Below are positions 34,376 through 47,343 of a stretch of DNA of 64,000 nt, piece after piece (within the stretch, counting starts at the first letter, position 1; every line of letters begins with the position of its first letter). The position numbers were made by a program, and so were the translations under genes. Under the pieces are notes generated by a model. The model did no database searches and had not been told where the DNA came from. It worked only from the letters and a program-made list of their open reading frames with translations. Origin of the DNA: Neodiprion pinetum (Eukaryota > Arthropoda > Insecta > Hymenoptera > Diprionidae); the NCBI RefSeq assembly GCF_021155775.2, contig NC_060238.1, positions 7,674,001-7,738,000 on the forward strand. Reading direction: 5' to 3'.

Positions 34376-36356
34376 ACACGTCTTCTCACGGCGATGATCG
34401 AGCTGATCGACATTTCTAAGTCGCAGTCGACAAGTAGTCCTACGTACTCACTTTGTACTGACTCAATTTCAAGCTTTCATACCGACACTACTTTGGCTGC
34501 TACGAATGTCGGTGCGAGCCCATCCGAGTAGAGTCGATTCTTGTCTTTTATAGTATACAAAATATGTACACTGCAACAGGTTTTCACATTTATACAATGT
34601 TACATTATACGCTTTTTTTTACATACTTACCAATTTGACCGTCAAATTTTATTTTTTGTGTTTTTCTTTTATTATTATTTTATTATGTTTTATTTATTCT
34701 TGTCACACCAAATTTATATCATTTTTGAAGAGCAGAACCCTCGTACGCTACCAGGCCCACCAGGGCCCACTTGCCCGCCGAAAACTGGTTTCAAGAACTT
34801 ACCCATTCTTCAGTCAACGACGAAACTCACATATCGTGTCAGGAATCGTGATAAATGTCAGACTGAAGTATACACTTCTAGAAAAAGTCGTCAACTGAGG
34901 TTATAAACAACAAGCGTAACAATTGAAGATCGGGCTCGAGTGCGCAGCAGCGCCACGCGCAGGATAAGCAAATTGCTTGCCGCGCCGCGAAGTTTGAACT
35001 GAATTCTCGCCACTGTCTGAATATTTGTTGATATGTCTTCTCAACCACCGCACCACCCACTATGAAGTTTTCCGACAACCTATCGCATTGACGAAGGCAT
35101 ACTGTGTAGCCCATTCGATTAGGGCACTTTTCAGTTACAAGTAATTTGGGCGCATTTTGTATCAAAACTACACTGAAACGGGGTATGAAAAATCGGAAAA
35201 AAATACTCTCGAGAAGTTCACAAGAGAATTGAACCCCTTGTAGTCCCTTGTGACATTTCTGTAACAAACTAAATGAGATCCAACAACATCCACACGGAAG
35301 GTATTAATGACAAGTCCTTAAATGCTATTAATTTTAAGATTTATGGTTTGGGGTACAAGGGGTTAAAATTTTTGCGAACGAACTTTTTACATATGTCGAC
35401 CAGGGTTTAGGCTACGTAAACGCGAAAAATCAAAACATTGTTGAAATCAATTTAATGGATGAGGTGTCATGAAGAAATTATGTGTTGAAAAAATCTGAAA
35501 AAAATCAAAGTTCATCCTTTCACTGTGTACTTTGACTGTCAGATTGAAATGGGTTAGGGAAACCGTGCGTTTGATGATGTGGAAATACCCCGTATACGTA
35601 ACCCCTTGATAATGACGAGCGTGAAAAATTATTCGTAGTTCAAAGTTGTGATCACTCAATTTTGTATCGCGACGAAAATTCGAGGAAATTGATCGACAAG
35701 TTCAGATTTCACAGCTCGGTTGGACTTCACGATTTATATAATATGCATCGATGCCGCGAATGCCTGTCAAAGAAGCCTGGAACTCTGAGGTACTACTCAT
35801 CCCTCAACCTTTTCGACGATACGAGATGAAAACGCATCTCTCTAAGGAAGTTGTAAAGATCCTTCGTGGCTCTTCTCGTTCGTGACATCAATTCGGATAG
35901 AGGGATTTTACAGACCATATAACGCGGCCTCAACCCCCGAGTATCTACCGCAAGCACGGTGCGTATAATCCGAAAGCTTGATGTACACTAAAAAAAAATT
36001 CATATATTCTATACATGTCATATTTATGCACCAGGCATACATTTCACGTCCATATAATGCAATCGGCTCAAGATGTTGGTGCCTGGAATATAAGTGCGAT
36101 GATTAAAGAACCTTCTAAATCCCAACGTCATGGGGATAAGAATATTGCATCTGCATAATAATACGATTTGAATAAATATCACACACAATGCTTCAACTTG
36201 GTTTGACTACGTTTCTCATTGTCAGATGAACTGAACAGAATTACACCTCTTCAAAGATAAATTAAAATTCTTTTTAAAACTGGAATTTTTATCTACGAAC
36301 CGAGAAAAATCAACAAAGTAGTAAAAACATTGGACAGAGATATCTGTTCGAACTAA
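34376..36356. other. Intergenic stretch, no gene recognised
   Basis: Several open frames (34541-34906 plus; 34878-35267 minus, 129 codons with many Cys) lack any domain I can place. T-tracts lie near 34610-34690. Nothing else stands out. Confidence 0.35.
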
Positions 36357-37506
36357 TTAACCCCTTCAGTCACGCTATTCGGCTTTTTTCCGGCACGGAA
36401 GTTTAATTATACGTTTCGGATGTATTTCCCAACGCTTGTAACTATTCAAATATCCGCGCATCGAATCCAAACAAATATTACAAATGGAATTGACTCTATA
36501 TGTGCATCACGTGGTGTCCGCCTTCATAAATATGCACCTTTCTTCTAGGAGATGGGCTCTCCGAAATTGCGAAACCATCGTCATAACACCTCGTGTGAAA
36601 TTGTTTTTCCTAATATGTGTCTTTTATTTTCTTTTTCTTCTTGAAGAATTCAACTTCGATAACGAATAAAATAATTTGCTAATCTGAAGATGCCGTTTCA
36701 CGTAATCAAACCAGAGATATTTAAAACATCAACTATATCAGGTAACTTCAACAATATAATCACACAGATACACGCTTGAAGCAACCTGTCGCGGTCATGG
36801 ATAACATTGATTGATCTACTCTGCTGATAATAAAAGATAAATGAATAATTGCTGGCAAAACAATTCAAGATATAAAAATTCGAAAAGACGAAACTTCATT
36901 GAAACAAATACAAATCGAAGTGAGAGACTATCTGAAAAATAATAAAGAAAAAGAGAATATTTGAAAAGGAATAAAGATAAGTTCGATGAACAATTTTAAT
37001 GAAAGAAAGACGATTTATATTTACAATTTTAATCTGTTTCACTCGATGACTAATAATTTATGCGTTGTATGAATGAATGACTGAACGGATGAACGAATAA
37101 ATAAATAACATGTGTTTTTCGGCTATTGCTATAAATTTTATAACAAAAATAAGAAGAATTTTTACAATTCTCACACGCTATTATGATTCATTTTTTGAAG
37201 ATCGAAATATGTATAGTATGTATACGCTGAAGGCGAATCTAATGTCAAAAATTCAATAAAACTAAAATCAACCCCTGAAACGGGGTGAATTATCAACATT
37301 GTTTCAGACAGAATTCTTGAATGAGATTTATATGAATATTTATTTTGAGACAGTACGACTTTAAGCCGAGAACAGGTACAACCCTCAATACTATCTATAT
37401 GCACCCCTAAAGAGGTTAAAAACTGCCCCTATGCATTGAATTTGGTAAATCTAATGCCCATTCTGAAATCTCTGTTCGTCAACCAATAAATTTCAAGCGT
37501 TTTTAA

Positions 37507-38444
37507 CGAGGTGTGTTCAAAAAGTAAGGTGACTTTATATTTTTATGAAAAACTATTTATTTATTCATCAATATTTATGTTGTCCCCTTCAAAGTAATCC
37601 CCCTCAGATATAATACACTTGTGCCAACGCTTTTTCCAATCCTCAAAGCACTTCTGATAAGCACTTTCTGGTATAGCTTTGAGCTCTTCCAGCGATGCAG
37701 TCTTTATCTCCTCAATCGTTGCAAATCTCCGTCCTTTCATAGGTCTCTTCAGTTTTGGGAACAGGAAAAAGTCGCATGGGGCCAAATCCGGTGAATATGG
37801 TGGCTGAGGCATGATTGTGGTGTTGTTTTTGGTCAAAAAACCGATGCTCATGCGACGATTCTTCTGGTCAAAATTAAGCAGTTTCGGAACAAACTTCGCT
37901 GACACACGTCTCATACCCAAAACATCCGAAAAAATTTCATGGCACGAGCCAACCGATATGCCAACATCCTCAGCAACTTCTCTGATAGTGATTCGACGAT
38001 TTTCGAAAACAATTTTCTTCACTGCTTCAACGTTTTCATCTGTTGTTGACGTGCTGGGGCGTCCAGAGCGAGGTTCGTCATTGGCATCTTCTCGGCCATC
38101 TTGGAAGAGCTTGTACCACTTATAAACGTGTTTTTTACTAAGAGTAGACTCACCGTATGCCACTGTCAACATTTCAAGTGTTTTGGAGCACTTAATTCCA
38201 TTTTTTACACAAAATTTGATGCAAATTCTTTGATCCATTTTTCTTGATAGCAAAAAATCGCCGAGCACACCAAAATACGTCTCACCTTTGTATCTGTCAA
38301 AAACAAACTAAACATGCTATACACTTGAAACTGTGTACAGATGTTCGGGACAAGTGTACCAACATAACATAAAAAAAAATCGAAGATCGAACGGACATAG
38401 CCCGCGAAATTAGAAAAGTCACCTTACTTTTTGAACACACCTCG
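37507..38444 (-). mobile_element. Mariner element, internally deleted (938 bp)
   Basis: Perfect inverted ends of about 30 bp: CGAGGTGTGTTCAAAAAGTA at the left and its complement at the right, continuing AGGTGACTTT. TA follows the right end (38445-38446); the left neighbour is AA, so the duplication is not clean. Full-length mariners are about 1.3 kb, so about 350 bp are missing, all from the middle of the gene. Confidence 0.93.
37561..38238 (-). pseudogene. Mariner transposase with catalytic core deleted
   Basis: The frame stays open for 225 codons from the usual start (MDQRICIKFC) to the stop, against about 345 for a complete mariner transposase. The N-terminal DNA-binding part is present: two helix-turn-helix regions, with the family signatures GRPSTSTTDENVE and NRRITIREVAED, and the linker KFVPKLLNFDQKNRR. 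Then an in-frame deletion joins MSIGF directly to LTKNNTT, removing the first two catalytic aspartates. The third is kept in YSPDLAPCDFFLFPKLK. The product cannot catalyse transposition but could still bind mariner ends and interfere with active copies. Ten codons precede the start in frame; I prefer the internal ATG by family comparison. Confidence 0.9.
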
Positions 38445-38600
38445 TATACGTCAACGAATTGAATTCACGAAAATACGTTTCGTCTGCATATTTCTAAAGT
38501 TCAAATATTTTCTTACCTGAAAATATGCGACTTTGCATGGAAAATAGAAAAAAAAAAATGGGCACTACTATAGTGGTTTCTGCGACTGAAAGGGTTGACA

Positions 38601-41090
38601 CGTTTCGGAATTTTCGTCAGTCTTTTCGGATACTTTATACTTCGGTATAATTTTTTTCATTTTAACCTTTTCATTTGGAATCGATAAAATATTGCTATAT
38701 TAATGGAAATGCGGGGGAGAAATGTCAAATAAAGCGAGAGGAGATAAGTGAATTTGAGATATAAAATCAGAAACGAGTCTGAGTTAGCAAAGCGGGCGAG
38801 AAGGTAAGAAGGCTGAAAGGGCACGCGGATGACAGTGACGGTACCGAGCGCGTGTCCCTGGAGAAATCAAAAACACTCGGGGTTGCGAGTTCCCACGGAA
38901 TTGCGCCTACGCGTTTGTTTGAACATCTCCGACTGAGAAAGATGGTCGATTAAATTCCTACAGAGGACCGTGGCATTGTACGCGTGCCACGCTTACGGAT
39001 ATTCCTGGAGGTTGAAACCCTTCCAAGAGATTCCGAGGGCAGAGATACCATCAGTTCCCTCGCTAAGCCTCCAGTATTCCACGGTTGTCCATGTCGCCCC
39101 CTCATCTCGGAAGCTCGAGTAAATTTCGATCAGCAAGATTCTTGTTTGAATACCCGCGAAGCTAGCCAACTGTTTTCTGCCGAATCTGAACCCATTCAAA
39201 AAAAACCGTCCAAAAATATGGTGAAACGCGAACTTCGTTCCCTTCGCTGACGATAAGTACAAATTCAATTACCGAGACCTCGAGTCGGAGCTTGTCGATG
39301 TTTTGACTCAATTACCGACTTTCAATCACTTCGTATTCACGGTTCAAAAACGTTCGAGTCTTTTACAGATGTAACAGAGTTCACATATTATCAGTCTAAC
39401 CTCATTCGGGTCAGAGTATCGAAAGTAATTTCTAGTCGTAGTCATTGTTTACAATACTTTACATAAATATTTTAGTAATAATTCTGCGAAACGGTTTGTC
39501 ACCACAATCCGAAGAATTCTGTTGCGATTACGAGATCGGATTTACAGAGTGATATCATCTCTAAAAAAATCTCTCAAATCGATTGAAATCTCTCACTCAT
39601 TGTAATTGAAAATATTATCGTTTCAATGCAACTTATGATTGGCTAATAGACGAATGGTGCCAACGTGCATGCGCTAAAATTCTACAGCAAAAGCAGATGT
39701 TTCGTCAGGTTGACCAACCGTCATAAGTTGGAACGACAGGTCACCGCGATTTATTATGTACCTAACCTCAAAAACTTTGACAGATTCTGATGGCAGTTGT
39801 ACTCAACTTCGGTCATTCTCCGATTGATAATTTTTACAGATAAAAATATTCTTATATACTCACACTCTTTATACATGAATTGAATAAAACATCAAACAAT
39901 AATAAAGAAATACGCCATTGTTTGTTGATTCAATTGTGCCTATTTGACCAGAAATGTTTTAGTTGTAATTATTTTACTATATGAGTGTACGAAGTCTATC
40001 CCATAAATAACTGCCGATTCTAGATCCCCTGTAAGAAAGGATTTTAGACGCGCTCCAAAAAGCGATTCACCACTCGAACAAAACGTTTTGTAGATTCGAG
40101 ATATGTCATATTATTTGATTGAGGTAACCAATTGAGTAGTAACTCTCATGATTTGGTAAATGAGATTATTCTTTATCGAACAATTCAGTTAAATCTGCAA
40201 AAAACCGTTTGATTATTAATAATATCGGTATTGAACCGATTTATTTTTTGGGACGAAAAATTGTGTCTCCTCGAAGAAATGCTCCACTAAACACATTTGC
40301 AAATTGATTACTTTTAGAAATGCAAAAAGTTTTACCTATGTGCGCGAGGGTTGATCTATAATCTTTGTTTCCGTCATACATCAGTAGTGAAAAACATCCG
40401 ACAGATTAACAGCGCGTAAGGATCAACTGCGAAAAGGACCAGCGTATAATTAAGAATAATTCCGACATGAAATTGCCGGAAATTCATCAGATCGGTTCTG
40501 GACGTTTTCTTGCACGCGCTAACCGCGAAAGAAACTAGGTGCAAAACTCCGACATTGATGATAAAACCATTAACATCGAAAAACTCACCCCCGTTAGATG
40601 GAACGAAGGCACCGAGATCGATTGAGGTGCGCCCACAAACTGTGACAAATGGATGCGCCCGTCGCCGCAACTTCCACCCGAAATTTCCAACTCCGTAAAC
40701 CGCATGTGTTGCGGACGCCAGTTTCCGAGCCCTGCGGTGGCTTACGGTAAAAATAAGGTTACACCCGCCGCTTGTATAATCCCGTCAAATTTTTTGCCAT
40801 TTCTGGACGCCCGTGTAATGGCCAACGGCAGCTCGTGCGGGTCTCAGTCTTGTGACAAAAGTCGGTTCATGGAAATGAGAAAGGATAACTCGACAAAAAT
40901 TATTGGAGTGAAACTGTTGCAAATGAGTTGAGGGTTAAAATGTGTTGCAGAGTATATTCGCACGCGAATGGCGGTTTCAAGGTTTTTTAAAGACACGCAG
41001 ACACTTGTGATCGACAACCTCTTCAGAATTATTTTCTCTTCCGATGAAGTCAAGCTGGAGAATCAATGTATAAAATGAGGAAATAGTGGA
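38601..41090. other. Intergenic stretch, no gene recognised
   Basis: Moderately GC-rich pockets near 38800-39250 and 40490-40870 hold overlapping open frames on both strands without domain signals. They may be promoters or leaders; nothing decides. Confidence 0.35.
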
Positions 41091-41230
41091 CTGCGCAACT
41101 AGTGCGCAAAATAGGTGTTTCCTGCACGAGTCGAGTTTGCAAGGGTAACAAATGTAACGAGCACGGAAGACTATTTTTTCTGACTAAGTGCTCAAAATAG
41201 TACATTCCCGCACTAGTGCGGGAATTGGGT
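41091..41230. repeat. Short palindrome-rich segment
   Basis: Contains a near-palindrome TGCGCAACTAGTGCGCA (41093-41109) and a perfect 18-base palindrome TCCCGCACTAGTGCGGGA (41207-41224), both centred on ACTAGT. It looks like a fragment of an interspersed repeat; origin unknown. Confidence 0.45.
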
Positions 41231-41871
41231 TGCGATATCTTTTGTTGTAGTCTAACTAGATATTTCAATTCAATTCCGCAAAATCGAATTTCACGCATTC
41301 CGTTTGGAAGAGAACGATTCCATCCTGTCTGAATCACCACAAAATATAAGTTCACAATGTGTTCAGGGTTTTTTGGAAATTTCTGCAACTGCGAAATCCG
41401 GTACTGCAATTTGTATTAGGTAGCAAAAATCAAGAAACCGAAACTGAAATTACGATTAGACTAGAATTCTTCGACCGGAGAGCGTGAAAATTGCATGGCT
41501 GCAAATGAAGTTAATTACCTGTCTACGTTCAGTGAACGACTTGACTAATTTTCGAGGTAGCACAGCAGATTCTTGAGTTACGAAAACTGACGTGTTGGAA
41601 TCACAACGTCAAAGTCTGTACCACTATTTGGCTTGCTCGTGAACGCGCTGAGGGGGGTTAATTAAAAAAAAAATCTATAATCTTTACAACCAACCTCGTT
41701 AAAAAGCAGACATTGGTGAAATTCTCGTTAAATAATATGTATGTATAAGAAAGAAAATGATTTCGTCGGGTCGGGTGATAAATCAAATGACTTGAAAAAC
41801 TCGTTGCAATAATTTTCAATTCATGGTAGTAAATGTGTCGACAATATATTTCAGCCTTCTGTAACGATTTG
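41231..41871. other. Non-coding stretch
   Basis: No gene or repeat recognised. Confidence 0.4.
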
Positions 41872-42200
41872 ACCCTTTCAGCCACAGTGTGGGGCTAAGC
41901 GTCCTACTTAAAAAATTTCCATGTCCCAGCCTTATCACAATTTATTTACAACTTCAAATGGTCTTTGTCACTTTGTATAACCCCAAAAACCCTGAGCAAC
42001 AAGTTTTGACCAGAATCATGGAATTTTTATAGCTTTTTTCAATTTTGCATCCGCTAAATTGGTTCCACCATCTTGAATTTCGAAATTATGAAATTCCGAC
42101 ATCAGATTCGTGATCAGGGACTCCAAAAACCCCCAAGTAACAAAATTCAGGCCAAAATATCGAGTTGAAAATTGTGTGTCCGAAAGGGCACACTAATGCG
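41872..42200 (-). mobile_element. Repeat family B, degraded copy
   Basis: Begins with a TGACCCTTTCAGCCACAG end like the family B terminus, then shows CAAGTTTTGACCAGAATC, CCATCTTGAATTTC, CATCAGATTCGTGATCAG and CCAAAAACCC, which match the interior of the copies at 11318 and 56431. Strongly diverged; no right end. Confidence 0.5.
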
Positions 42201-44619
42201 CAATTAGGAACCTTTCACAGAAACTTGAGAAAAATATTAATATCTCCGAAATCACTTGACTCATCAAGCTCAAATTTGGAACTCATTCCCATTTGAGGGT
42301 TCTGGAAGAACGGTCGAAATTTCAGAAGCATTCGTTCAAGGATGCGAAACTTTTGAATTTCACCGAAGTCTTCACGCAATCAAACATTCCTTTACCATAG
42401 AGCATTCCAAACTTCTCACAGTGATGGAATCACAGCTTCAGCTCGCAACCTGTGGAAAGCACGAGGTTACGTGACCAAAACACAGTACCTGCAAGAGTCG
42501 GTGTTGCGGTGACCGTGGACTGACAACATCGAGTGGAGGGAGTCTGTGGGTATGGTAGGCGGTAGTAAGTTGGTCGCCCACAGGATGTCCCAAGCGGGAA
42601 ATTTACCGTAGTTCCAAACGGAGTTGCGTTAGCGAACAACCAGCAGGATGCAACGTAAACTGGAAAGCTAGTTCACGGCTAATATGAAACTATCCCCGAC
42701 CGCTTCAGACACGGCCTTAAAGTCACTCCGAAAATCTATAAGCCGTTGGATTTCCGAAGATTTATCACTGGATACTCTTTCAGGCATCAGTCGCTTCTCC
42801 CGAAGCTCCGATTTGTGCAACCGCTAATTTGCTTCGTTACGTTCGACGATCAAAGTCTTCAAAACCAATTCCAAAACTAAGCTGTACTTGGTATTGATTC
42901 GCCGCTCCATTCAATGTACGGATTTAATTAAAAACTGACCTTTGAAGTGTGTCGATCTTGAACAGATTGGAAGAAGCGCGCGCTCTTGGAAGTGCTTTTT
43001 TGTCTTTTGTCTAGGTATTTTGATCTTCATAATTCTTTGATGAAAATTTAACGGATCTAAACTTGACGACCAATGTCTGCTTTATCGCGGTTATCCGAGT
43101 TACATCAACGGATTAATTTACACGGGGTAAACAGAATTACGGTTTAATTATACACCGGGCTTGTGAACCCCCAGAGGATATTCTACCAGGTGGAAGGAGA
43201 TCTTACTGAATTTACCTCCTACGAACTACGCTTTCTTCTCCTAACGACAGACAGAATGAGTTTTGGAACTTCAGATTTTCTTTTTTATTCTACTCATCCA
43301 CTCTCCGATGGTTCTTTGGTTACCTTCGAATCTGATTCCAAGTTTGGATATTGTTTGATATGGATTTTAACCGTCTTAAATGCTAAGTCTTCGAACCGTT
43401 ACTCGAACTCGAACGCGGTATTTCGTAGAAAAAATGGAATTTCATTATCGATTGAACCAAGTCAACAAAATTTCTCTCAACTTATGCTTTGGATCATATA
43501 TTCTTTGGGTCTTATGAATTCAGCATCATTTTGAATGTCAATATTTTCAACGAGAAGTTTCGTTTTTTTCAAACTAAAATTAGAATTCCCAAAATTAGGA
43601 ACTGCAGAGTCAAAGAATATTTGAGTTCAAACCCTTCAAAAAAAATTCTACATATATACTTCAAGAAATTTTAAAAGAGTTTCCATCAAATGATTCTCTG
43701 ATAGTCTTTAATATTCGCGGATTTTTATCGTACTTTTTCTGACGATGATCTTCATTTTCGATTCTTCTGCAATAATTGTCCGATTCTTTAATTTCGAGGA
43801 TAATTCCCTCGTTCTTCAATGAATCATAAAACTCCTGTAGACAATTGCATGGAAAGAAAATTGTTCGTAGATAAATATAGACTGAAAAATACAGATACAA
43901 ATTAAAAATTATATGTAGTTATATTAAGTGCCTTAAGATAATTGAAAGTGAATCTTACTCAACCAAAACAGAAGTAGAATAAAAAAAAAAAATGTTGATA
44001 GATTGTGAAAAATGACAATGAAATTCATCATAAAAACCTAGAACAGACTGAAATGTTTTTTGCTGTGGAAAAAAAAGAGAAGTTTTTAAAAACTCATTCT
44101 CACGAATGAAATGAATGTATAACATGATACTTTCCGGTCAATGATTGGCATCGTAATATTTTACATCCACAATTTGTCAAATAAATATCCTAAGCTTTCA
44201 TATGATTCACGTTTTCACTAAAGATTTGACTGGTACGAAATTCGTCTGAAAATGTTCTCTACACCGCGTGTAGCAAACGTGTTGCTATAAAGCGAAAAAA
44301 AATGCGATACAGATCCGTGACCGCAAAGAAGTTGCGGCATGGGCGATGAAGATAACGTTCTATCTGGAATCTGAGCGCGATTCTGTTTCGCGAGGGTCAT
44401 GCTGGGCCTTTCTTGAACCCCACTTGTCTCCGCTGGACGTCCAAAAGCCAAGATAAAGCTCGAGGCGGTGTTGACTGGGCGTCTAGACAACCGCTTCTAT
44501 CCACCGTACATAAATAATGACACCCAACCGCTGGAAATAACTTTCAGTCATCAAAGGGAAATGCAACGGGGGTCGCTTTTTTCGAGCCTCTCAAGGTTCT
44601 GTAGGAACCGATACGGGGC
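42201..44619. other. Intergenic stretch, no gene recognised
   Basis: Several 70-120-codon frames (for example 43163-43534 plus) without domain signal or convincing splice context. Confidence 0.35.
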
Positions 44620-45240
44620 GGGTTCGAAATTCCGAATTCGGAAAGTTCCGAAGACGCTTAATTCCGAATTATTTGGTTTGGCGAAACTCGAAGTAAGGAA
44701 ATCAAACTTCTACGAAACAACATGGTTTCGAATGGTCGGAAACCCGACGGCTCAAAGTTCCAAAATTCAAGTCACGATAGAGCAAGTTTCTGGAAAATAA
44801 GTTTCGGTGGAGTAAAATTTCGAAAATTAAAATACACTCACGCAGCGTAGTTTACTCAACGAGCGGATGTAATAATTTAGAAAAACCTAAAATCAGAATT
44901 ACCAGGATTTCGGACTTAAAAATATCAAAAACCAAAAACGAAAAAAGATTATAAAGTCGTGAAAAGTCACCCAGCCCGAAATTCACAGAACTGAAAATTT
45001 TCAATATTTCAAATTTTGGAACTTTGACTTGTCGGAGTTACACCCTTTCGGTATTTTTTTCTTACGGAATTTTACCCACTCGGAACTTTGCACTCTCGGA
45101 AGTTTGAGGGTCGGGTTTTGGACAATTCGAAACCTTGACGTTCTGTCAAAGTTTTATTTCTTTACTTCAAGTTGCACCAACAAAAAATTCGGGATTTGGC
45201 GTTTTCGAAACTTTTCAAATTCGAAATTTCAACCCCGCCG
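44620..45240. repeat. Degenerate GGAATTTCGAAA-type repeats
   Basis: Across 600 bp the sequence returns every 10-25 bases to variants of TTCCGAATT, CGAAATTCC, GGAACTTTG or CGGAATTTT on either strand. It looks like a heavily decayed simple-repeat array; the open frames inside are by-products. Confidence 0.6.
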
Positions 45241-46822
45241 CTAGCACGGAGCAGTGAAAGGCGAGACAAAGTGGGATATCGAAATTTCAAATTTATTTAT
45301 CTCACATCAAATGATGATGACTTCAGAGTTTCGCAATGATAATGTTTTTACTGAGCTCAAAATCAGGTCTTGTACCCTTTTTTGTACGGCTAAAAGGGAT
45401 GCATAATTTTCAGATGCGTCCAATTCGTATCAAGTAATTTGAAATTCATGGTATTTTGATCAGAATGTTTTCACCCTCCTATTAGAGAGGCTTTATCCTT
45501 GCTTTTTTCGATGGGCGTAATGGAATTCCTTCAGTTTTACATTCTGAATAATGATTACCATTTACTGGAAAAGTTCCGACAATTTCCAACGAATAACGAT
45601 ACTTACTCTAAAAAGAGTAACTGCATCCCATTTTCCCCTACCTTTATCACTTTCAGAGTATGAGTTCAATCTCTGAACACATGAGGAATAACAGATGTGA
45701 TAAATTGTAGAAAGAAATTTATAAAGTGTACACTTATTGTCGAAAGCATTTTAATCGATGTTACTCGCAATCCACGTTAATCGTCAATTGTTATCGATGA
45801 AACCTTTGAAACTCATCGACATCCAATCACGAGTCCCAGCTTTTAGAATTAATTTAAACATTGAATATTTCCATACGTGCGCGACGATTATATCGATGAA
45901 TCCACTCCAAAATAATGAATTCCTGCGTAACGTCGTTCTCACAATTATCGTGGAACAAATTGTTTGATCAATCATTTGTTTCGCCTTGTGAAAGGTTGCC
46001 TAGAAAAAAAGAAACCACGTTTGTGAGAACGCTGATGATTATACAAAAACAAAGTTTGTAGTCCTATAATTCAACGATCGAAGTACCGGAACACCGAACC
46101 GCAGTGGGAAACTAAAAAAGTTTTAATGCGCAATATCCGATATTGCGGTTAATAAATAATTCTTTTCCAGACAATATGAGGAGAGAACGGAGTATCTGGA
46201 TACTCTGGGGAAAAAAACTTTACTGCGAAAAAAGCTTCTCTCGCTCTTGTCCTTTGAGTGAAAACTCGAACCTTCGCAAAGTTATTCAGGATTCTACAAC
46301 GAGTACCGAACTTTGAAGTTTCCCAAGAAACTGGTAGCCGCCATTCGATTTCAGGTCAGCGTCTTTAACACGCCCGTCAGTTTCGACCGTTTCATCTTTC
46401 TCGAAAGCAGTTTGTAAATACATTATTCACCGCGTTTTTGTACGTACGTCACACATATCTCAGCCATTTATTATAGTTGGTGAATTCCAGGGACAAGAAA
46501 TTTGTTGGTTAAAAGAATCCAGTAGATCTGTTAGAATTCATTATACGATTATTCATTTTATTCAGAGGATTATTTCTCGAATGTCCCCAAAACAAATTTC
46601 CTTTTTTTTCTATCGTCAATGCAATGTTACAATTTATTGATCGCAATCAATATCGGTGCAATTTTGTAGAATTGAATGTTTGACGAAAACAACGTAATGA
46701 AGAAAAGTATTGCGGTTAATTTGTAGAAAATAGTTTTCTAAATAGAATAAGAAATCGTAGCGTGAAATATAACAAATCTACTAGAATTTTAACTATTTTC
46801 AAGATATTATGTGGATCTAGAT
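45241..46822. other. Non-coding stretch
   Basis: AT-rich; frames at 45758-45975 are open on both strands but have no family signal. Confidence 0.4.
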
Positions 46823-47343
46823 TATTAACCCTCACACTCCACACCGGGGTCAAAATGACACCGCGGCATCTTTGCCATAAATTCCATACGGAAAACATCG
46901 GAAATAATCTAATTTGATCCAAGATAAAAAATGAGATATCATAAAAATCGATAATTAATACTTTTTTCAAAAATTCAAATTCATACTCTTGAATAAAGGT
47001 TTTTTTCCATCACGCAGTGCCCAGATATTTTTTTTCTTAAATATCTGTATCTTGAGAGTTACTCAGTCAGTTTTCAGCTCAAAATATTGAAAATTGAGTG
47101 ACTCATAATTTTTTAAGTATAATAATCTGAGATTTATGAATTTTTATTTCACATTAAAAATTTCATTTTGCTGAGGATAACTAATTTGACCTTGATATTT
47201 AATAATTGAAAAGTATCCCAGAATTTTTTCAATTCATTTGAATCGATATCTCAGTTTCTACGCAACGATTTTTGACGTGGGGTCCACAAGGACCCCGATG
47301 CGATACCAGCATTACACACAGGAAGTTTACAGCGTGAGGATTG
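46823..47343. mobile_element. Possible TTAA-type non-autonomous element
   Basis: The left part reads TTATTAACCCTCACACTCCA then CACCGGGGTCAAAATGACACC. The right part holds GGGGTCCACAAGGACCCC and ends near GCGTGAGGATTGA, a weak inverted match to the left. The form resembles TTAACCC-ended insect MITEs, but the right TTAA is absent. Confidence 0.35.

Larger units (their letters stand above)
36357..38600. mobile_element. Possible older TTAA-type element hosting the mariner
   Basis: The left end reads TTAACCCCTTCAGTCACG and the right end (38575-38600), reversed, TCAACCCTTTCAGTCGCA, a 17-base inverted match. The span of 2.2 kb contains the mariner; without it the host would be about 1.3 kb. No transposase of its own is recognisable. 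The match could be chance between two copies of a common end. Confidence 0.35.

Noticed and set aside
34054..34413. Pro/Ser-rich 119-codon minus-strand frame and the overlapping Gly/Arg-rich plus-strand frame
   Set aside because: Both are translations of a GGTGG minisatellite; frames stay open because of composition.
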